Source: Dactylellina haptotyla | Taxonomy: Eukaryota; Ascomycota; Orbiliomycetes; Orbiliales; Orbiliaceae | DNA length: 64,000 nucleotides | Assembly (NCBI GenBank): GCA_031310005.1 | Contig: CM062384.1 | Span: 62,001-126,000, forward strand | Direction of reading: 5' to 3' | Shown: in pieces, positions 35,301 through 45,980 of the stretch | How positions within the stretch are numbered: the stretch's first letter is position 1 | Layout of the letters: each line of letters begins with the position of its first letter | The notes under the pieces: model-generated | What the model was told of the DNA's origin: nothing | Seen by the model: only the letters and a program-made list of their open reading frames with translations | Database searches by the model: none | Translations under genes and position numbers: made by a program

Positions 35301-35975
35301 CTCCGTCGCAAGAGAATCAGGGAAAGTCTACTAAAAAGGTCCTGATGATGAACGGCAAACTCCCCAAGACCTTCGATGGTAACAATGTTCGAGTTCTGGT
35401 AGCCGAAGATAATAAGATCAACCAAGAAGTGGTCCTCAGAATGCTCAAACTCGAGCGCATTGAGAATGTAACATTGGCAGACGATGGAGTAGAGGCGGTC
35501 CATAAGATCAAAGAGGCCATCAAGGCTGAGAAAGAGTTCCATATTGTCTTCATGGATGTGCAGGTATGTAGAACCAACCATTATCATATGCTCAGCATTG
35601 ACTAACTGTAATTCTCTAGATGCCCAATCTCGATGGCTTAGAAAGTACTCGCATCATCCGCGAGCTTGGTTATTCTGCTCCTATTATTGCATTGTCGGCG
35701 CTTACCGAGGAAAGCAACATCAAAGAATGTACGTATCCTTCGCCTTTATCTCAAGACTGTTCCAGAGCCCTAACACCCATCGAATAGGCCTAGAAAGCGG
35801 TATGAACTACTTTCTCGCTAAACCAATCCGCCGACCTGCTCTCAAGCACGTCCTCCGAACATACTGCACACCAATCTTGGAAGACGAGGGACAAGAGGAG
35901 CCGACCCGTGAGAAACCGCCTTCAAGGTCACAAAGTGCACCGTCCGACGTTACACTATCTAATCCAACCTCTTAA
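32373..35975 (+). CDS. SLN1: Sln1-type (group VI) hybrid sensor histidine kinase
   Basis: Five exons: 32373-32402, 32462-34521, 34579-35563, 35620-35728, 35788-35975; 1123 aa. The first exon encodes only ten residues ([10 protein letters not shown]), identical in style to other fungal Sln1 N-termini. TM1 ([16 protein letters not shown]) and TM2 ([20 protein letters not shown], about 365-384) flank a ~330-residue extracellular sensor with several N-glycosylation sites. HAMP-like and coiled-coil segments lead to the H-box with His569 ([15 protein letters not shown]), the N-box ([14 protein letters not shown]), G boxes ([17 protein letters not shown]) and a receiver domain ([14 protein letters not shown]) with phospho-acceptor Asp1023 (IVFMDVQMPNLDG) and conserved Lys (FLAKPI). 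Sln1 senses turgor/osmolarity and passes phosphate through Ypd1 to Ssk1 and the Hog1 pathway. Low-complexity inserts lie between TM2 and the H-box and inside the ATPase domain. Confidence 0.95.
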
Positions 35976-36415
35976 TTGATGCTCACATTTCTTTTACCCA
36001 ACAAACCGCTGATTACTAATTACTTCACTTCCCCTCAACGAGTCTATGGCGAGTAGCATACGAATTATAGATTTGATTCTTTTCAAACGGAGTTTTGGCG
36101 ATTGATTATGGTTTTCAAGTTAAAGTTTTTGAAATAACTCTTGTACAAAAGAAGGAAAAATCACACTTGTCTTATTCTGTAATTTTATCTCTTATTAATC
36201 CTCTTCCTGTATGGAAATTACTCGAACCAATATACCACGGGGTTCTCTTGCTCAAACACCATTTAATAACAAAATACTGTCCACTATTAAAAGTCTATAT
36301 AGCTATGCCAACAGCCAAAAGATTATTTTTGACTGATATTCCGCATCCTCCTTTAAATACGATTTTCAAACTAATTACAAAAGAAGATAATCTGAAGGCC
36401 AACTAATTCTGCAAC
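35976..36415. other. intergenic between convergent genes
   Basis: AT-rich. A 103-codon frame at 36095-36406 has no family feature and strongly AT-biased codons; I do not call it. Confidence 0.5.
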
Positions 36416-37288
36416 TCAGAAATCGATCCTACCCCATCGTTTACGGGTATTTACCAGGCCATTCTGCTTCGCCACCTCTCCTACCAGTATCTTTAGGTCC
36501 GATCCAAAAGCTTGATAGTCAGGATCCCTGGTGAAATAGACATGACCAATATCCCGTGCGACAACTCTTTGCAACAGATACCGCTCCCTCGCCTCGGAGC
36601 TGGTAAAGGACGTTACGATGATACTCTGCAGACTTCCAGGGGTACCCGCACTCTTGCTCGTATCTTTACTCGTCTGCAGGGTATCGGGATCGTAGTAGCT
36701 GCTCAACGGGCTTTCGTAGGAGACAATCGAGTCCGCGTACTCGTAGAAGCTCTTATCGGCGATAGTACCTGGATTAGTCATGGTGAACCCGTCTTTTCCG
36801 ATAACCGTGAAGGCCTTGGATATAGCACCGCGCACGTTCTCCATGTAGATTAGGTTCGCATTTCCGGCGCCAACTTCAGAAGGAGCTTCGTCGACGAATA
36901 TACCGGATACAGCTATGTTGGCTGTAGTGTAAGACGCCCAACCGGCGTACTTTTTGATATCGGCGCAGACATCTGCTAGAGGCTTTGCGACGTAGGAGAC
37001 GTGGACGTATCCGATCGTTCTGACGTTTTTGAAGCCATTCAGCTTTGCGACGCCGGCGATGTAGTTCGCATCTGGGAACTGCGAGTCCCCGGGACCGGAG
37101 TTGGGGTTTACGATAACCGTGAACGGTTGGTTTGGGTATGTTGTTATGACTTGGTATAAAGGATCCCATGCTCCAGGTGCTGGGTATAGATAGAGCGGGA
37201 TGAGGATCGCCGTAGGGGGTTTATTCGCAGCGCTCGCTGTGATCGCCAACATGAGGAAGAAGGTTGCAAGAGTGCTGAAGAGATACAT
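36416..37288 (-). CDS. spherulin-4 family secreted protein (GH135-like)
   Basis: Single exon, 290 aa. Signal peptide at 1-20 (MYLFSTLATFFLMLAITASA). The family core is clear: ILIPLYLYPAPGAWDPLYQ, FTVIVNPNSGPGD, NVRTIGYVHVSYVAKPLADV, a catalytic-site-like GIFVDEAPSE and a later SYESPLSSYY. The fold is a TIM barrel; the characterised relative Sph3 of Aspergillus is a GH135 glycosidase acting on galactosaminogalactan, with acidic residues in the FVDE segment. Activity of this copy is inferred from the conserved Asp/Glu pair. The 3' end lies 441 bp from the convergent kinase gene. Confidence 0.88.
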   Translation of the reverse strand: MYLFSTLATFFLMLAITASAANKPPTAILIPLYLYPAPGAWDPLYQVITTYPNQPFTVIVNPNSGPGDSQFPDANYIAGVAKLNGFKNVRTIGYVHVSYVAKPLADVCADIKKYAGWASYTTANIAVSGIFVDEAPSEVGAGNANLIYMENVRGAISKAFTVIGKDGFTMTNPGTIADKSFYEYADSIVSYESPLSSYYDPDTLQTSKDTSKSAGTPGSLQSIIVTSFTSSEARERYLLQRVVARDIGHVYFTRDPDYQAFGSDLKILVGEVAKQNGLVNTRKRWGRIDF

Positions 37289-38697
37289 CGTTTTTTTACC
37301 AATTTTTATTTCAAAAGGAGTGGATAGGCAAATAATACGCCAAAGATCTCGAGTCTAGCTGAAGGTAGTTAAGGAGCGTAGGGCAGTGACATGCACATGT
37401 CGACACGGGCAAGACAACTTAGCTCTACAAAATCCGGAACTAGTGGCCATTTTATAAACACATCAGGATTGGGGTACATTTTAGATCATTTTCTTGGTTG
37501 TCGTAGGCAGAAATATTTCCAATCATCTAGGCCAAGGTTGAAGATTGCCTTCATGTTTTGTGAATGTGGTCGTGGAAACCGAACCTCGCATTCTTTTGCC
37601 TGTAGGCAATGCGAATGCGAAATGCATTGAATTTGGCTGCTCTGTCAAACGAGATCGGTTGCCTCCTGCAGGCTTGGTTCCTTCGTCGCCTGGCAGCGGG
37701 ATCCACCACCATTCCTTATAATAGCAGACAACGTGCTTCGCAATACCCTGGTTGCCGTGTCATATCGATAACTCCTGGGTTGCGGGGCCGAGCGTCTCGC
37801 GCAATATTCCCGATTTCTTCGAGAGTTCGCGAAATTTTTAAAATATATTTGTTCATATTCCGCAATTAATCCAATTAAGGGGTAATGAATTCGCGTTGTT
37901 GACCGGCCGTGCGGTTGCGAGTGTAACAATACAACCGTGTAAGGACCCTTGACGTTCTGAGAAACCCAAAAACAGTATGCTCTGTCTTTCGACGTTAGGC
38001 CATAATATGCTATATTACGTGTACGGGAATAATACAATAAAATTTCAGAATTTGTTCTAGGTAAAATCTGTTGAATCTCCTATATAACTATGTGCTTTCT
38101 GTTCTCACCGTGCGAAATACAGGTACGCTCTCGCTCGAAAAACAGCATCCAATATCCTGTTTCAAGAGACGAACCAATACGTTAGCAGTAGGTTAACACA
38201 ACCGAACAAGAATTGACAACGGCGCCACGCCACTCTCGATGCTCGGTTACATGTTGTGCTTCACTATCATTACTAATATTGGAATCTAGCACGTGGATAT
38301 TCAGAAATAAATTCACAATAGAACTTAGCCATATTTTACATGTACACCCGAAAGAATACATACGCAGCTGGTGACTTCGAGGTTCGCGCTCTTGTCGAAG
38401 GTCCTAGTTGCGGACTACACAAATGCCTGGCGTTACCAAGCACGTGAAAAAACTGTATCCTCTACTATAGATCTTGGGCGATCACCGTATATCTTACTTG
38501 AGCTACGTTTGGTAGGTAGATTGTAGACCAGCTCCATTCATATATATTGTCCAAATCCTAGATACAAGGGTTTTTATTTTTCAAATCCTAACACCATATA
38601 ATGCATGCAAAAAATACAGAAGCTAGAAAACCACCATCATAAATAATAGATATCAAAGTAAAGTATTCAAGGCTGTATATCCCACAATGGTCCTCGT
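37289..38697. other. intergenic
   Basis: About 1.4 kb with no supported gene. It should carry the promoter of the spherulin-4 gene and the 3' flank of the chitin-binding protein gene. Confidence 0.5.
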
Positions 38698-39870
38698 TTA
38701 GACTGGGGTGGTACCACCGAGAGCTTCGACAGCTGTAATGAAACCGGCCTTTCGGTCGTCGGTGACGCTCGTATAGATGCATTTTTCGATGTAGGTGGTC
38801 CAAGCGGCGATGGTAACCGGACTCGTCTTCAAGCCAGCCTTGACGCTGTCAGGACACTCGGAATAGAACCAAGCTGCGGCGCCGTATGTCTTGTCATCAC
38901 CTTGAACTAAAGCCAAGACATCATTCTGGATTTGCGGGGTTTGCGTGGAAATGTTTTCAGAAGTGAGACCAGGCGCAATGCTGTCGGTGGATCCGAAGGT
39001 CTGAGCGTATTTGATGATATTGTTTGGCATCAACATGGCCTTGGTACCTTGTCCTGCCTGGTTCTGGGAAACATTTTTGTTGAACTTGAAGCCAGCAGAC
39101 TCGAAGACCATGATGGAAATGAGGGCGGCAGCTTCACCGATAGTCTCGATTTTATATTTGTCGAAAGAAGCGATAATTTCTGGTGTCGCAACCTTGGCAG
39201 TTCCGCACCCAGTCGGGTCTCGGGGATCGGGGTTGGCACAAGAGGCAGAGTTGGGAGCAATCTTGAGGATGACGTCCTCGGTGATAGAGAGCTTGTTACC
39301 GGTGGTGGGAACCTCGGTAGGTTGAGCAGCTGCTTCGGAAGTAGGCTCGGCCGCAGGAACAGATGTGGCCATAGTCACGCTGGGGAGGGTCTCTACATTG
39401 GTGTCGACTGGCGGCGGGCCTGTTACGGTGACTTTGATGGTGCTTGTGCTGGTGATCTTAGCCTCCTCGATGGTGGTGATGGTGCTCGTAATGGTATCCT
39501 GCTCGGGCTCCTGGGTAACAACTGGCTCTGGGGCTGCGGAAGTCGGCTTAGGTGCCATTGTAGGCTCCATCATGGAAGTAGGGGACGCCATCGTTGTAGG
39601 TGCTGGCATCTGTGGAGGCATCGCACCGCTGTCGAGGGCCATGATCTTTCCTCCCTTGCATGTCGTTCCGGCAGCAACCTTGCCCATTGGCATCGATTTT
39701 CCAAAATTGCACATGTAGAACTCAGAGCCATCGGCACTGCAAGATATCGTCCCATCGCCACTGCATGTTTCCAAGGTGTGGAAATCTGGAGTTTGAGCCT
39801 TCGGGACGGGGAGAGCATTGATCGAAGCAGCCGCCAAGAAGAGGGCGAGTAATTTGTTGCAAGGAATCAT
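38698..39870 (-). CDS. secreted protein with CBM19-like chitin-binding module and lysozyme-like C-terminal domain
   Basis: Single exon, 390 aa. Signal peptide at 1-19 (MIPCNKLLALFLAAASINA). Residues about 35-75 match a CBM19-type module, with conserved cysteines and the CNFGKSM and VAAGTTCKGGKI stretches; CBM19 modules bind chitin. A Pro/Thr/Ser/Met-rich linker (about 82-195) follows, probably O-glycosylated. The C-terminal ~190 residues contain a cysteine pair (SASCANPDPRDPTGCG), an all-helical segment with a candidate catalytic Glu (IMVFESAGFKFN), QNQAGQGTKAMLMPNN and YGAAAWFYSECPD. This looks like the lysozyme/transglycosylase-like domain of fungal secreted proteins, but that identification is by pattern only. 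A cell-wall remodelling or chitin-shielding role is inferred. Confidence 0.75.
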   Translation of the reverse strand: MIPCNKLLALFLAAASINALPVPKAQTPDFHTLETCSGDGTISCSADGSEFYMCNFGKSMPMGKVAAGTTCKGGKIMALDSGAMPPQMPAPTTMASPTSMMEPTMAPKPTSAAPEPVVTQEPEQDTITSTITTIEEAKITSTSTIKVTVTGPPPVDTNVETLPSVTMATSVPAAEPTSEAAAQPTEVPTTGNKLSITEDVILKIAPNSASCANPDPRDPTGCGTAKVATPEIIASFDKYKIETIGEAAALISIMVFESAGFKFNKNVSQNQAGQGTKAMLMPNNIIKYAQTFGSTDSIAPGLTSENISTQTPQIQNDVLALVQGDDKTYGAAAWFYSECPDSVKAGLKTSPVTIAAWTTYIEKCIYTSVTDDRKAGFITAVEALGGTTPV

Positions 39871-41327
39871 CTTGAATATTGGTGTGTAGGTAAGTGCTTT
39901 GAGTTTTCAATAAAAAAAGACCTGTGGTTCTAGTACTTGTTCGAAGGATCGTGAACTGGTTCGTTTTCTTTCTCTCGGTGCTCTGCACGAAGATATATAT
40001 CTAGGTTAACGTAAAAGAGGCTGGAAGCCGTGATGGCAGATATAGTGGCAGAAATGAAGGACAGTGAGTATTCCGCTGGAATATTTCTGTTGTAAAAAAA
40101 AGGAATGTTGCGTAGTCTCGAACTTGCGATGCTACGATATTGAGAAAAAAGTGACGGAGGAGAAACCAAAAGGCCAAGCTTGCAAGGCGGGGAGGCTGAA
40201 GGGAAGGGAAGGTTTAAGAATGTTCCAAGCTGCGGACGGATGAGATCGTATTGATATAAAAAGGAACGACTAAAATCTCACGGAGACTAGAAAGATTCGC
40301 ACAGCGAGGGAACGGTTGAAAATCTACCACCAACTGGGACCTCAAAGATCGAGACACTCCAACAGAAAAACGAAAGAGCGGATGTTTTGAAGGGTTGGAA
40401 AGGAAAAGGAAAGGGGAGGGGGAACAAAGGGTTGGCTCTTAAAAGCGAAGGTGGTGTCTACGGGCCAAGACAGAGCTGACCCTGATCCACCAATATTCGG
40501 ACCCAAAAGCTTAGCCCGGTCCCCAATGTGAGGAGGCTTGAATGCGCGTGGGTGCTGTACCTGCGTTCCCCTGATCAGAAGCGGAGGGTTGTGGGAGGGT
40601 TGGGAGGTACAGCACGTACAGGAGAAGCGGATTGCAAGGGTGCCGGGGCCAGGCCTCGGACGCCTCGGACGAATCAGCGCTCGACGGCAGGGGCTACACC
40701 AGTCCCGCGGGCAAGAATAGCGTCACGGCGCTCCGTTTCAGGTTTCAGCTTGCCCTCTTTTCTCCCGCTAGTTAGCCCAACACGTTCTGCAGGCTGACAG
40801 CTTTGCGGTGCGTTTTGCTCCCCATTCCTTTACTGCATGGTTTGACAACAATGTGAGGCGCCTTGCCTCGCAATTCAATTGGCCTCAGAATGAAGGAAGG
40901 GGTTTTCCAAGAGGCAGGGAGGCGGCTCTGAGGAGCTTGAAGGGACGGTTCAGTGCACCTTCGAGCAGGTGTTCACGCATCAAATAAGAAGGGAAACCGC
41001 ATGCTCTACATACAGTCTCGCGGCCAGACAGACTGTGCATGCTTAAGCTTGCAAGCAAGATTTGGAATATTTTCCTGACCCTATCACCTAAGCATGAGAC
41101 ACCGCAGTTTCCAAGTCGGGCAAACAGAAACGGTTCGTCAATGCCAGCCGACAGACACCAACGCTACCGAATCTAGGTAGCATTGCGTACTGCAGCACTA
41201 CTGAGGTACTTGATCATCGGTAATCTACAGATATTAATTTGAGACTAAGCGGGGCTGTACATATGATGTGAGAGAGAGCCTCACGAGCTCGGACCCAGAG
41301 GCCTCGATGCGCACCGGACACTAATTC
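39871..41327. other. intergenic
   Basis: No gene supported. A purine-rich tract lies near 40380-40430, and GC-richer DNA at 40500-40800 contains short overlapping frames without family features. Confidence 0.5.
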
Positions 41328-43354
41328 CTACACTATAACTGGAGGCATGTCCACTTGGCCATGTTCCAGATAATAAGCCCTATCCGCTTCGGGCTTCACA
41401 TCAGCCATAGTCCATCCATTGCCCAACCAGCCGTGATCACTATCGTTGATATATTCATATTCCCAGTCCTCCCATCGCGGACTGCTCAATACCCTTTCAG
41501 CATGCAAGCAGGAGCCTAGAACGTAGCTAATTAGCAAGGGACTGTATCACCATATGGTTCTCGCCCTTTAAAATTCAAGGGACGGCAGCTTACCTGGCCA
41601 CAATGCGGAGACTTTTCCATCATACGTACCTCCCTTATACCAACTCCGACACTTCATCGAGAACACGGTGTTTGGGAAATACGAATCGCAATATTTCTGA
41701 AAATTCCGAACGCTGGACGCCTTTGCTTCTATTGTCCGAATGTTCTCCTTCTGGATCTTCTCCACGGCCTTGCAAACGTAATCCACCACCCGCTCCAACA
41801 CAATCGTCAAGCTGCCTGTCCCAACACCGGAATTCGGCCCCAAACTCATAAAATAATTGGGAAACCCATCTGTAGCAATGCTAATATACGTATCGGGATG
41901 GTCCTTCCATTTTTCCGCTAGAATTCTCCCTTCTCGGCCGATTATAGGGAATCGTTTCGTCCATGTTGTATCGAACCCTGTGGCACAAATTATCGAATCT
42001 ACCGACCGAGATTTGCCATCTTTTGTGACAATGCCCTCGGCTGTTACGTATGATATTTCCTCCGATATGAAATTGACGTTGTCTTGAGCAATCGCCTCTA
42101 GATACCCAGGCCCCTGCATTGACAAATATCAGGTTAGTATTGTTTTACTTCAATACAAAACTAACCTCCTTGCGTTTTCGACTCACGGGTGTTAGGCGCC
42201 GGCATGCTGGTGGGAAGGGCGGTAACAAGGAATCAAAGACCTCTGGCTTTGAAGCTAGCTTCTTCCTCATATTCTCGGTGAAGAACTCCACGGCACCCTT
42301 TTGGAGGTCGCTCCCTCTCACTGTGATTGTGTGTGCCGAGTTAAGTTCGTGCTCAAGCTCTCGTCGATATGCGTAGAAATGCTCGGGATCTTCCTTGAAT
42401 TTCTGAATATCGGCGTCCGTAAAATAGACTGTTTTTCTCTCTCAATTAAATCTGTCCAACGGTTGACTTTTTGTGGAGTGGCGGAATCACTTACAATCCT
42501 TCCCATCGGGATTCTTAGCTTCTGCAAATTCACCAGCAAAGGGCATCGCGATCCAAGTCTTCCCCCTTGCATAGTGGTCAATCTTCTTTACTTTCTTCTG
42601 CATTGTTGGAACTATCTGGATCGCACTGGAACCGATACCGATAACTGCTACATCTTTATCCTGATAATCGTAATCATCTTCCCACGTTGCGCTATGTAGC
42701 AGCTTTCCTTTGAAATCGTGTAAGCCCTTGATATCCGGCCACTTCCAATCATTCAAAGCTCCGATACAAGCGAACAGCACGTCGCATTCATCCTCAAACA
42801 CCTCTTGGCTCGGTGTGTCCAGTTTCTGGATCTTTAGTTGCCATTTGCTCGTTGTATCGTTGAATTTTGCTTCTAGGACCTTCCGGCTGGGGTGTAGATA
42901 CCGGTAAACTCCAAATTTCTTGGCCACATGTTTCCAGTATTCCCCAATCTCCGCACCTGGAGCGTAAAATCTACTCCAGCTCGGGTTCGGTTCGAAGGAA
43001 GCTTGGTATGAATGGGATGGTATGTCTATGTGTATACGCGCAGAAATTAGAAATTTTGTAAATGCAACATCTCGGGGTGCATGGGATGAACTTACCACAA
43101 GCTACGCCGGGATATCTATTCTCGTACCATGTCCCTCCAACTTCGGGGTTTTTCTCGTATATCACTAAATCGAGGTTCTGTATTCGCTGTGGCAGCCTGA
43201 TCCCTGCCAGGATTCCACTGATTCCAGCGCCTATAACGATGACCTTAACCGGACGACATTCGTCGACTGCTCTCTCTTCTAAAGCCACTGGCTTCTCCAC
43301 CGGGGATTGCGGCTCAGGTGTACTGGAAGCGGTTGCTGCCGGAGTCTCTCCCAT
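41328..43354 (-). CDS. Baeyer-Villiger monooxygenase (class B flavoprotein)
   Basis: Five exons on the minus strand: 43354-43096, 43025-42495, 42428-42187, 42113-41594, 41515-41328; phases agree and give 579 aa. FAD-binding motif GAGISG at 42-47, followed by GGTWYENRYPGVACD. The Baeyer-Villiger fingerprint FxGxxxHxxxW is present as FKGKLLHSATW, followed by the NADPH-binding motif GIGSSAIQI and the ATGFDT motif. The C-terminus has the family-typical LWPGS...SSPRWEDWEYEY. Such enzymes use NADPH and O2 to turn ketones into esters or lactones, or hydroxylate related substrates. The substrate is unknown and no biosynthetic cluster surrounds it. No signal peptide or membrane helix. Confidence 0.93.
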
Positions 43355-44605
43355 GATTATCTATCTCGAAGAGGATTACGTTGAGGTTTTCGGAGAAGTA
43401 TAACGATAAGGGCGATAAGTCTGCTTTGTGAATACAAGGGACGAGACCAGGCGATAAAAAATAATAGCAATATCCGAGTGTCTGAGTGTATTTTTATAAA
43501 TTCTTGAAATTGACGGCAACGAAGAGACTCCTGCATCAAATAGGAAAACTAGGGTTCCTAGCTGGCTCGTGCAGAATTTGGTTCTTATTAAACAGACCAG
43601 CGAAACCATATACAAAGGTCTAGATCCGATATACCCACTTTGGTTAAACCATCACCCCGCATATCCCACGATATCGTCCCCGGAATTTGCAAATACTGGT
43701 GACAGAACGATTTCATTCGTAGGCCAAACGTTCCCGAAACTGGCAGCCGACAGATAGAGAGAGGCAACCCGCGATACCCCAAGGGTAATTTCGCCACTTT
43801 GTCACGTTTTCAAAAGACCTCAGGTGGAACCTGGTAACAGCTACGGGAAATATCCAATGGTATTCGTAAATCGTTTGGAGTGGGTGGCACCGAGAACCCA
43901 ACGAACGGGTACTCTGGGGGTTTCCCGAACCCCAGCTTTTGATCTCGGGCCGACACCGCTAGCGCCAAGACTGGTTGGTGTTCATGATCATCTGATACTG
44001 ACACGTACGGACTGAATTTGAATTGAAACTAAATGCTAATTGGAACGTGAAAGACCTCAGTGAGAATATACCGACGGCACTGCTTCTCTTTTTGATTACT
44101 TGATGGATTTGTACCAAAGAGGGACTGAGACCCAAAGAGGAAGTGTCTGTTGTATTTCCGGAAACTTTCGTGCCAACAACACAACATGCAATCGGTGTTG
44201 TGTTGTTGGATCCCTGGATGCTAGATGATATGCACACGTCTGGATGGTTGGGGATCTGATTTTGCCATAAATACAAATATGCCACGGAGGAGCCGGTCGC
44301 TACCCTCAGACCGTTGTCACATATGCCGGTAGTTAACTGAACTAAAAGATAAACCGAGTCTACTCGTAGATTGTAGATGTTAGGACTCTGCACGTCTGCT
44401 GCATATATATGCATATTGCACTCTCGCTGACCCCCTAATTGAGCCTCTCTCGTTCTCAGGTGCACACCTACTCCCCTTGCCCACTAGCCTTGTTCTTCTT
44501 GCTACCTCTCTTGTCTTATCTAAAAACTCTGGATCTCGCAATCCATTCGTATCTACAAACCTTGGCCCCGGACTTATATAACTTGAGGCTGATGTAGGGG
44601 TATGG
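43355..44605. other. divergent promoter region
   Basis: Separates the monooxygenase (-) and the basic hypothetical protein gene (+). No gene is supported; a 168-codon minus-strand frame at 43959-44465 has no recognisable feature. Confidence 0.5.
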
Positions 44606-45397
44606 ATGGGAAACTCGAAGAGCTCCCGCGCAGTACACCAATCAAGCAATAGCGAAGCACCAGCTCAACCTACCTACATTCTTCCCTCGCCTTCTATAGA
44701 CTCCCTTCCTAGCCCGTGGGAAGTCGACCCTCATGAGGGGAGCGATGATCCTTCCGAGATACCTTTGCGGCCAACGACAACTTCCCACAAGTACCTTTCC
44801 AATATGAAAGACGGCGAAAGCTCTACAGGAGCACTTTTATCCCTCCAGTCTACACCATCAGAGTTATCAATAGCAGAGCCAGGTGACCAGGCACCTATAT
44901 CTGGGGTTCACACTGCTGCAAATGATCTCGAACGAAAGGGATCCAAGGCGGGCTCAATAACCACCGAGAGGGGTAAGAAAGATAAGAATAAAAACAAATC
45001 TAAAGAGAAGGAGAAAGGACCAAAACGGCGGAAAAGCAAAAGTCCACGAGGGCACGGCATTCTTCGGAAGATTTCTTTCAAGCAGCACAAATTCAAAGAC
45101 AAACAAAGAAAGTTGCCTCGAACTCGACACGGCATTTCACTAAGCTCCGATCCGATTAATGTCTCCTCAGAATCGACCACGGAGCATTCAGAAACCCGGG
45201 TTCGAACTAGCAATCACGTGACTGCCGAGTTTAAAATTCATCTCTGGAGAGACAAATACGAAGGTGAGGGCAAGATGGATAGGATTTTTAAATTGTTGCA
45301 TAAGAAGAGAGCAAGGAGGTTACTTCGAACAGCTATTGATCTCCAGACTGCTTCCTTGAGATCATTACGGGGCCATAACGGACGAAAGCGGGATTAA
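44606..45397 (+). CDS. hypothetical basic protein with N-myristoylation-like start
   Basis: Single exon, 263 aa. It begins MGNSKSSRAV, which fits the N-myristoylation pattern (Gly2, Ser at position 6, basic residues after). The N-terminal ~110 residues are Ser/Pro-rich and likely disordered (LPSPSIDSLPSPW). A strongly basic stretch follows at about 120-180 (KKDKNKNKSKEKEKGPKRRK, GILRKISFKQHKFKDKQRK). The C-terminal ~55 residues look folded (TAEFKIHLWRDKYEGEGKMD, FKLLHKKRARRLLRTAIDL). No membrane helix. I recognise no family. A myristoylated, polybasic protein at the inner face of the plasma membrane is a reasonable inference. The Met at 44606 is chosen because it creates the myristoylation signal and no earlier in-frame Met is evident. 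Confidence 0.7.
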   Translation: MGNSKSSRAVHQSSNSEAPAQPTYILPSPSIDSLPSPWEVDPHEGSDDPSEIPLRPTTTSHKYLSNMKDGESSTGALLSLQSTPSELSIAEPGDQAPISGVHTAANDLERKGSKAGSITTERGKKDKNKNKSKEKEKGPKRRKSKSPRGHGILRKISFKQHKFKDKQRKLPRTRHGISLSSDPINVSSESTTEHSETRVRTSNHVTAEFKIHLWRDKYEGEGKMDRIFKLLHKKRARRLLRTAIDLQTASLRSLRGHNGRKRD

Positions 45398-45980
45398 ATT
45401 GCGTAAGCGACCACCCGGTCAGAGTACCTTGAAGACGATAGCAGGGCCTCCGGACTTATGGCTTTCGATTCGAGGTGCAATCTGATTTTGGGTCGTATCG
45501 ACGTTCTTTCAGCATTATTGTTTTTTGGATGTAAATAGAAATTCCTCCAATCGCACTAGCTGTAGACGCTTGTTTTCGCTCGTTTTCGTCGATTAGACAT
45601 ATATGCCTCGCTCCGAGCCTTATGCAGGATTTAGACATGCATCCGGATCGATTGTAAGCCGGCAAAACACGATCAATCCTAGGAGGCGTGACCATCTCTC
45701 GGCAACCGGATATTCTACACATTTACAGGGAAGAAGTGTAAGCGGTATTGGCTAAACGGAAACATTTCGAGCGGCTTGCATGGCCGAACAAGCCACACGT
45801 TCAAGCGAGTACGAGCCAAACTTCGATATCAAACTTCACACAACTACAGCAAGATGATATGATATTAATGAGAATCGTGATTTCGATCAATAGAATAAAT
45901 TGTGATAAAACTATATTAAAAGATAGTTACATCAAAAAGAGAAATTTGTTTATTATAGACAAAAAATTAAACTAAGCCAT
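45398..45980. other. intergenic between convergent genes
   Basis: No gene seen; AT-rich just before the sugar transporter 3' end (45840-45975). Confidence 0.5.

Noticed and set aside
36095-36406. 103-codon plus-strand frame after the kinase gene
   Set aside because: AT-rich stretch, no family similarity, no signal peptide and no sign of splicing.
38932-39852. 306-codon plus-strand open frame
   Set aside because: Antisense to the CBM19-like gene, whose signal peptide, cysteines and linker are convincing on the minus strand.
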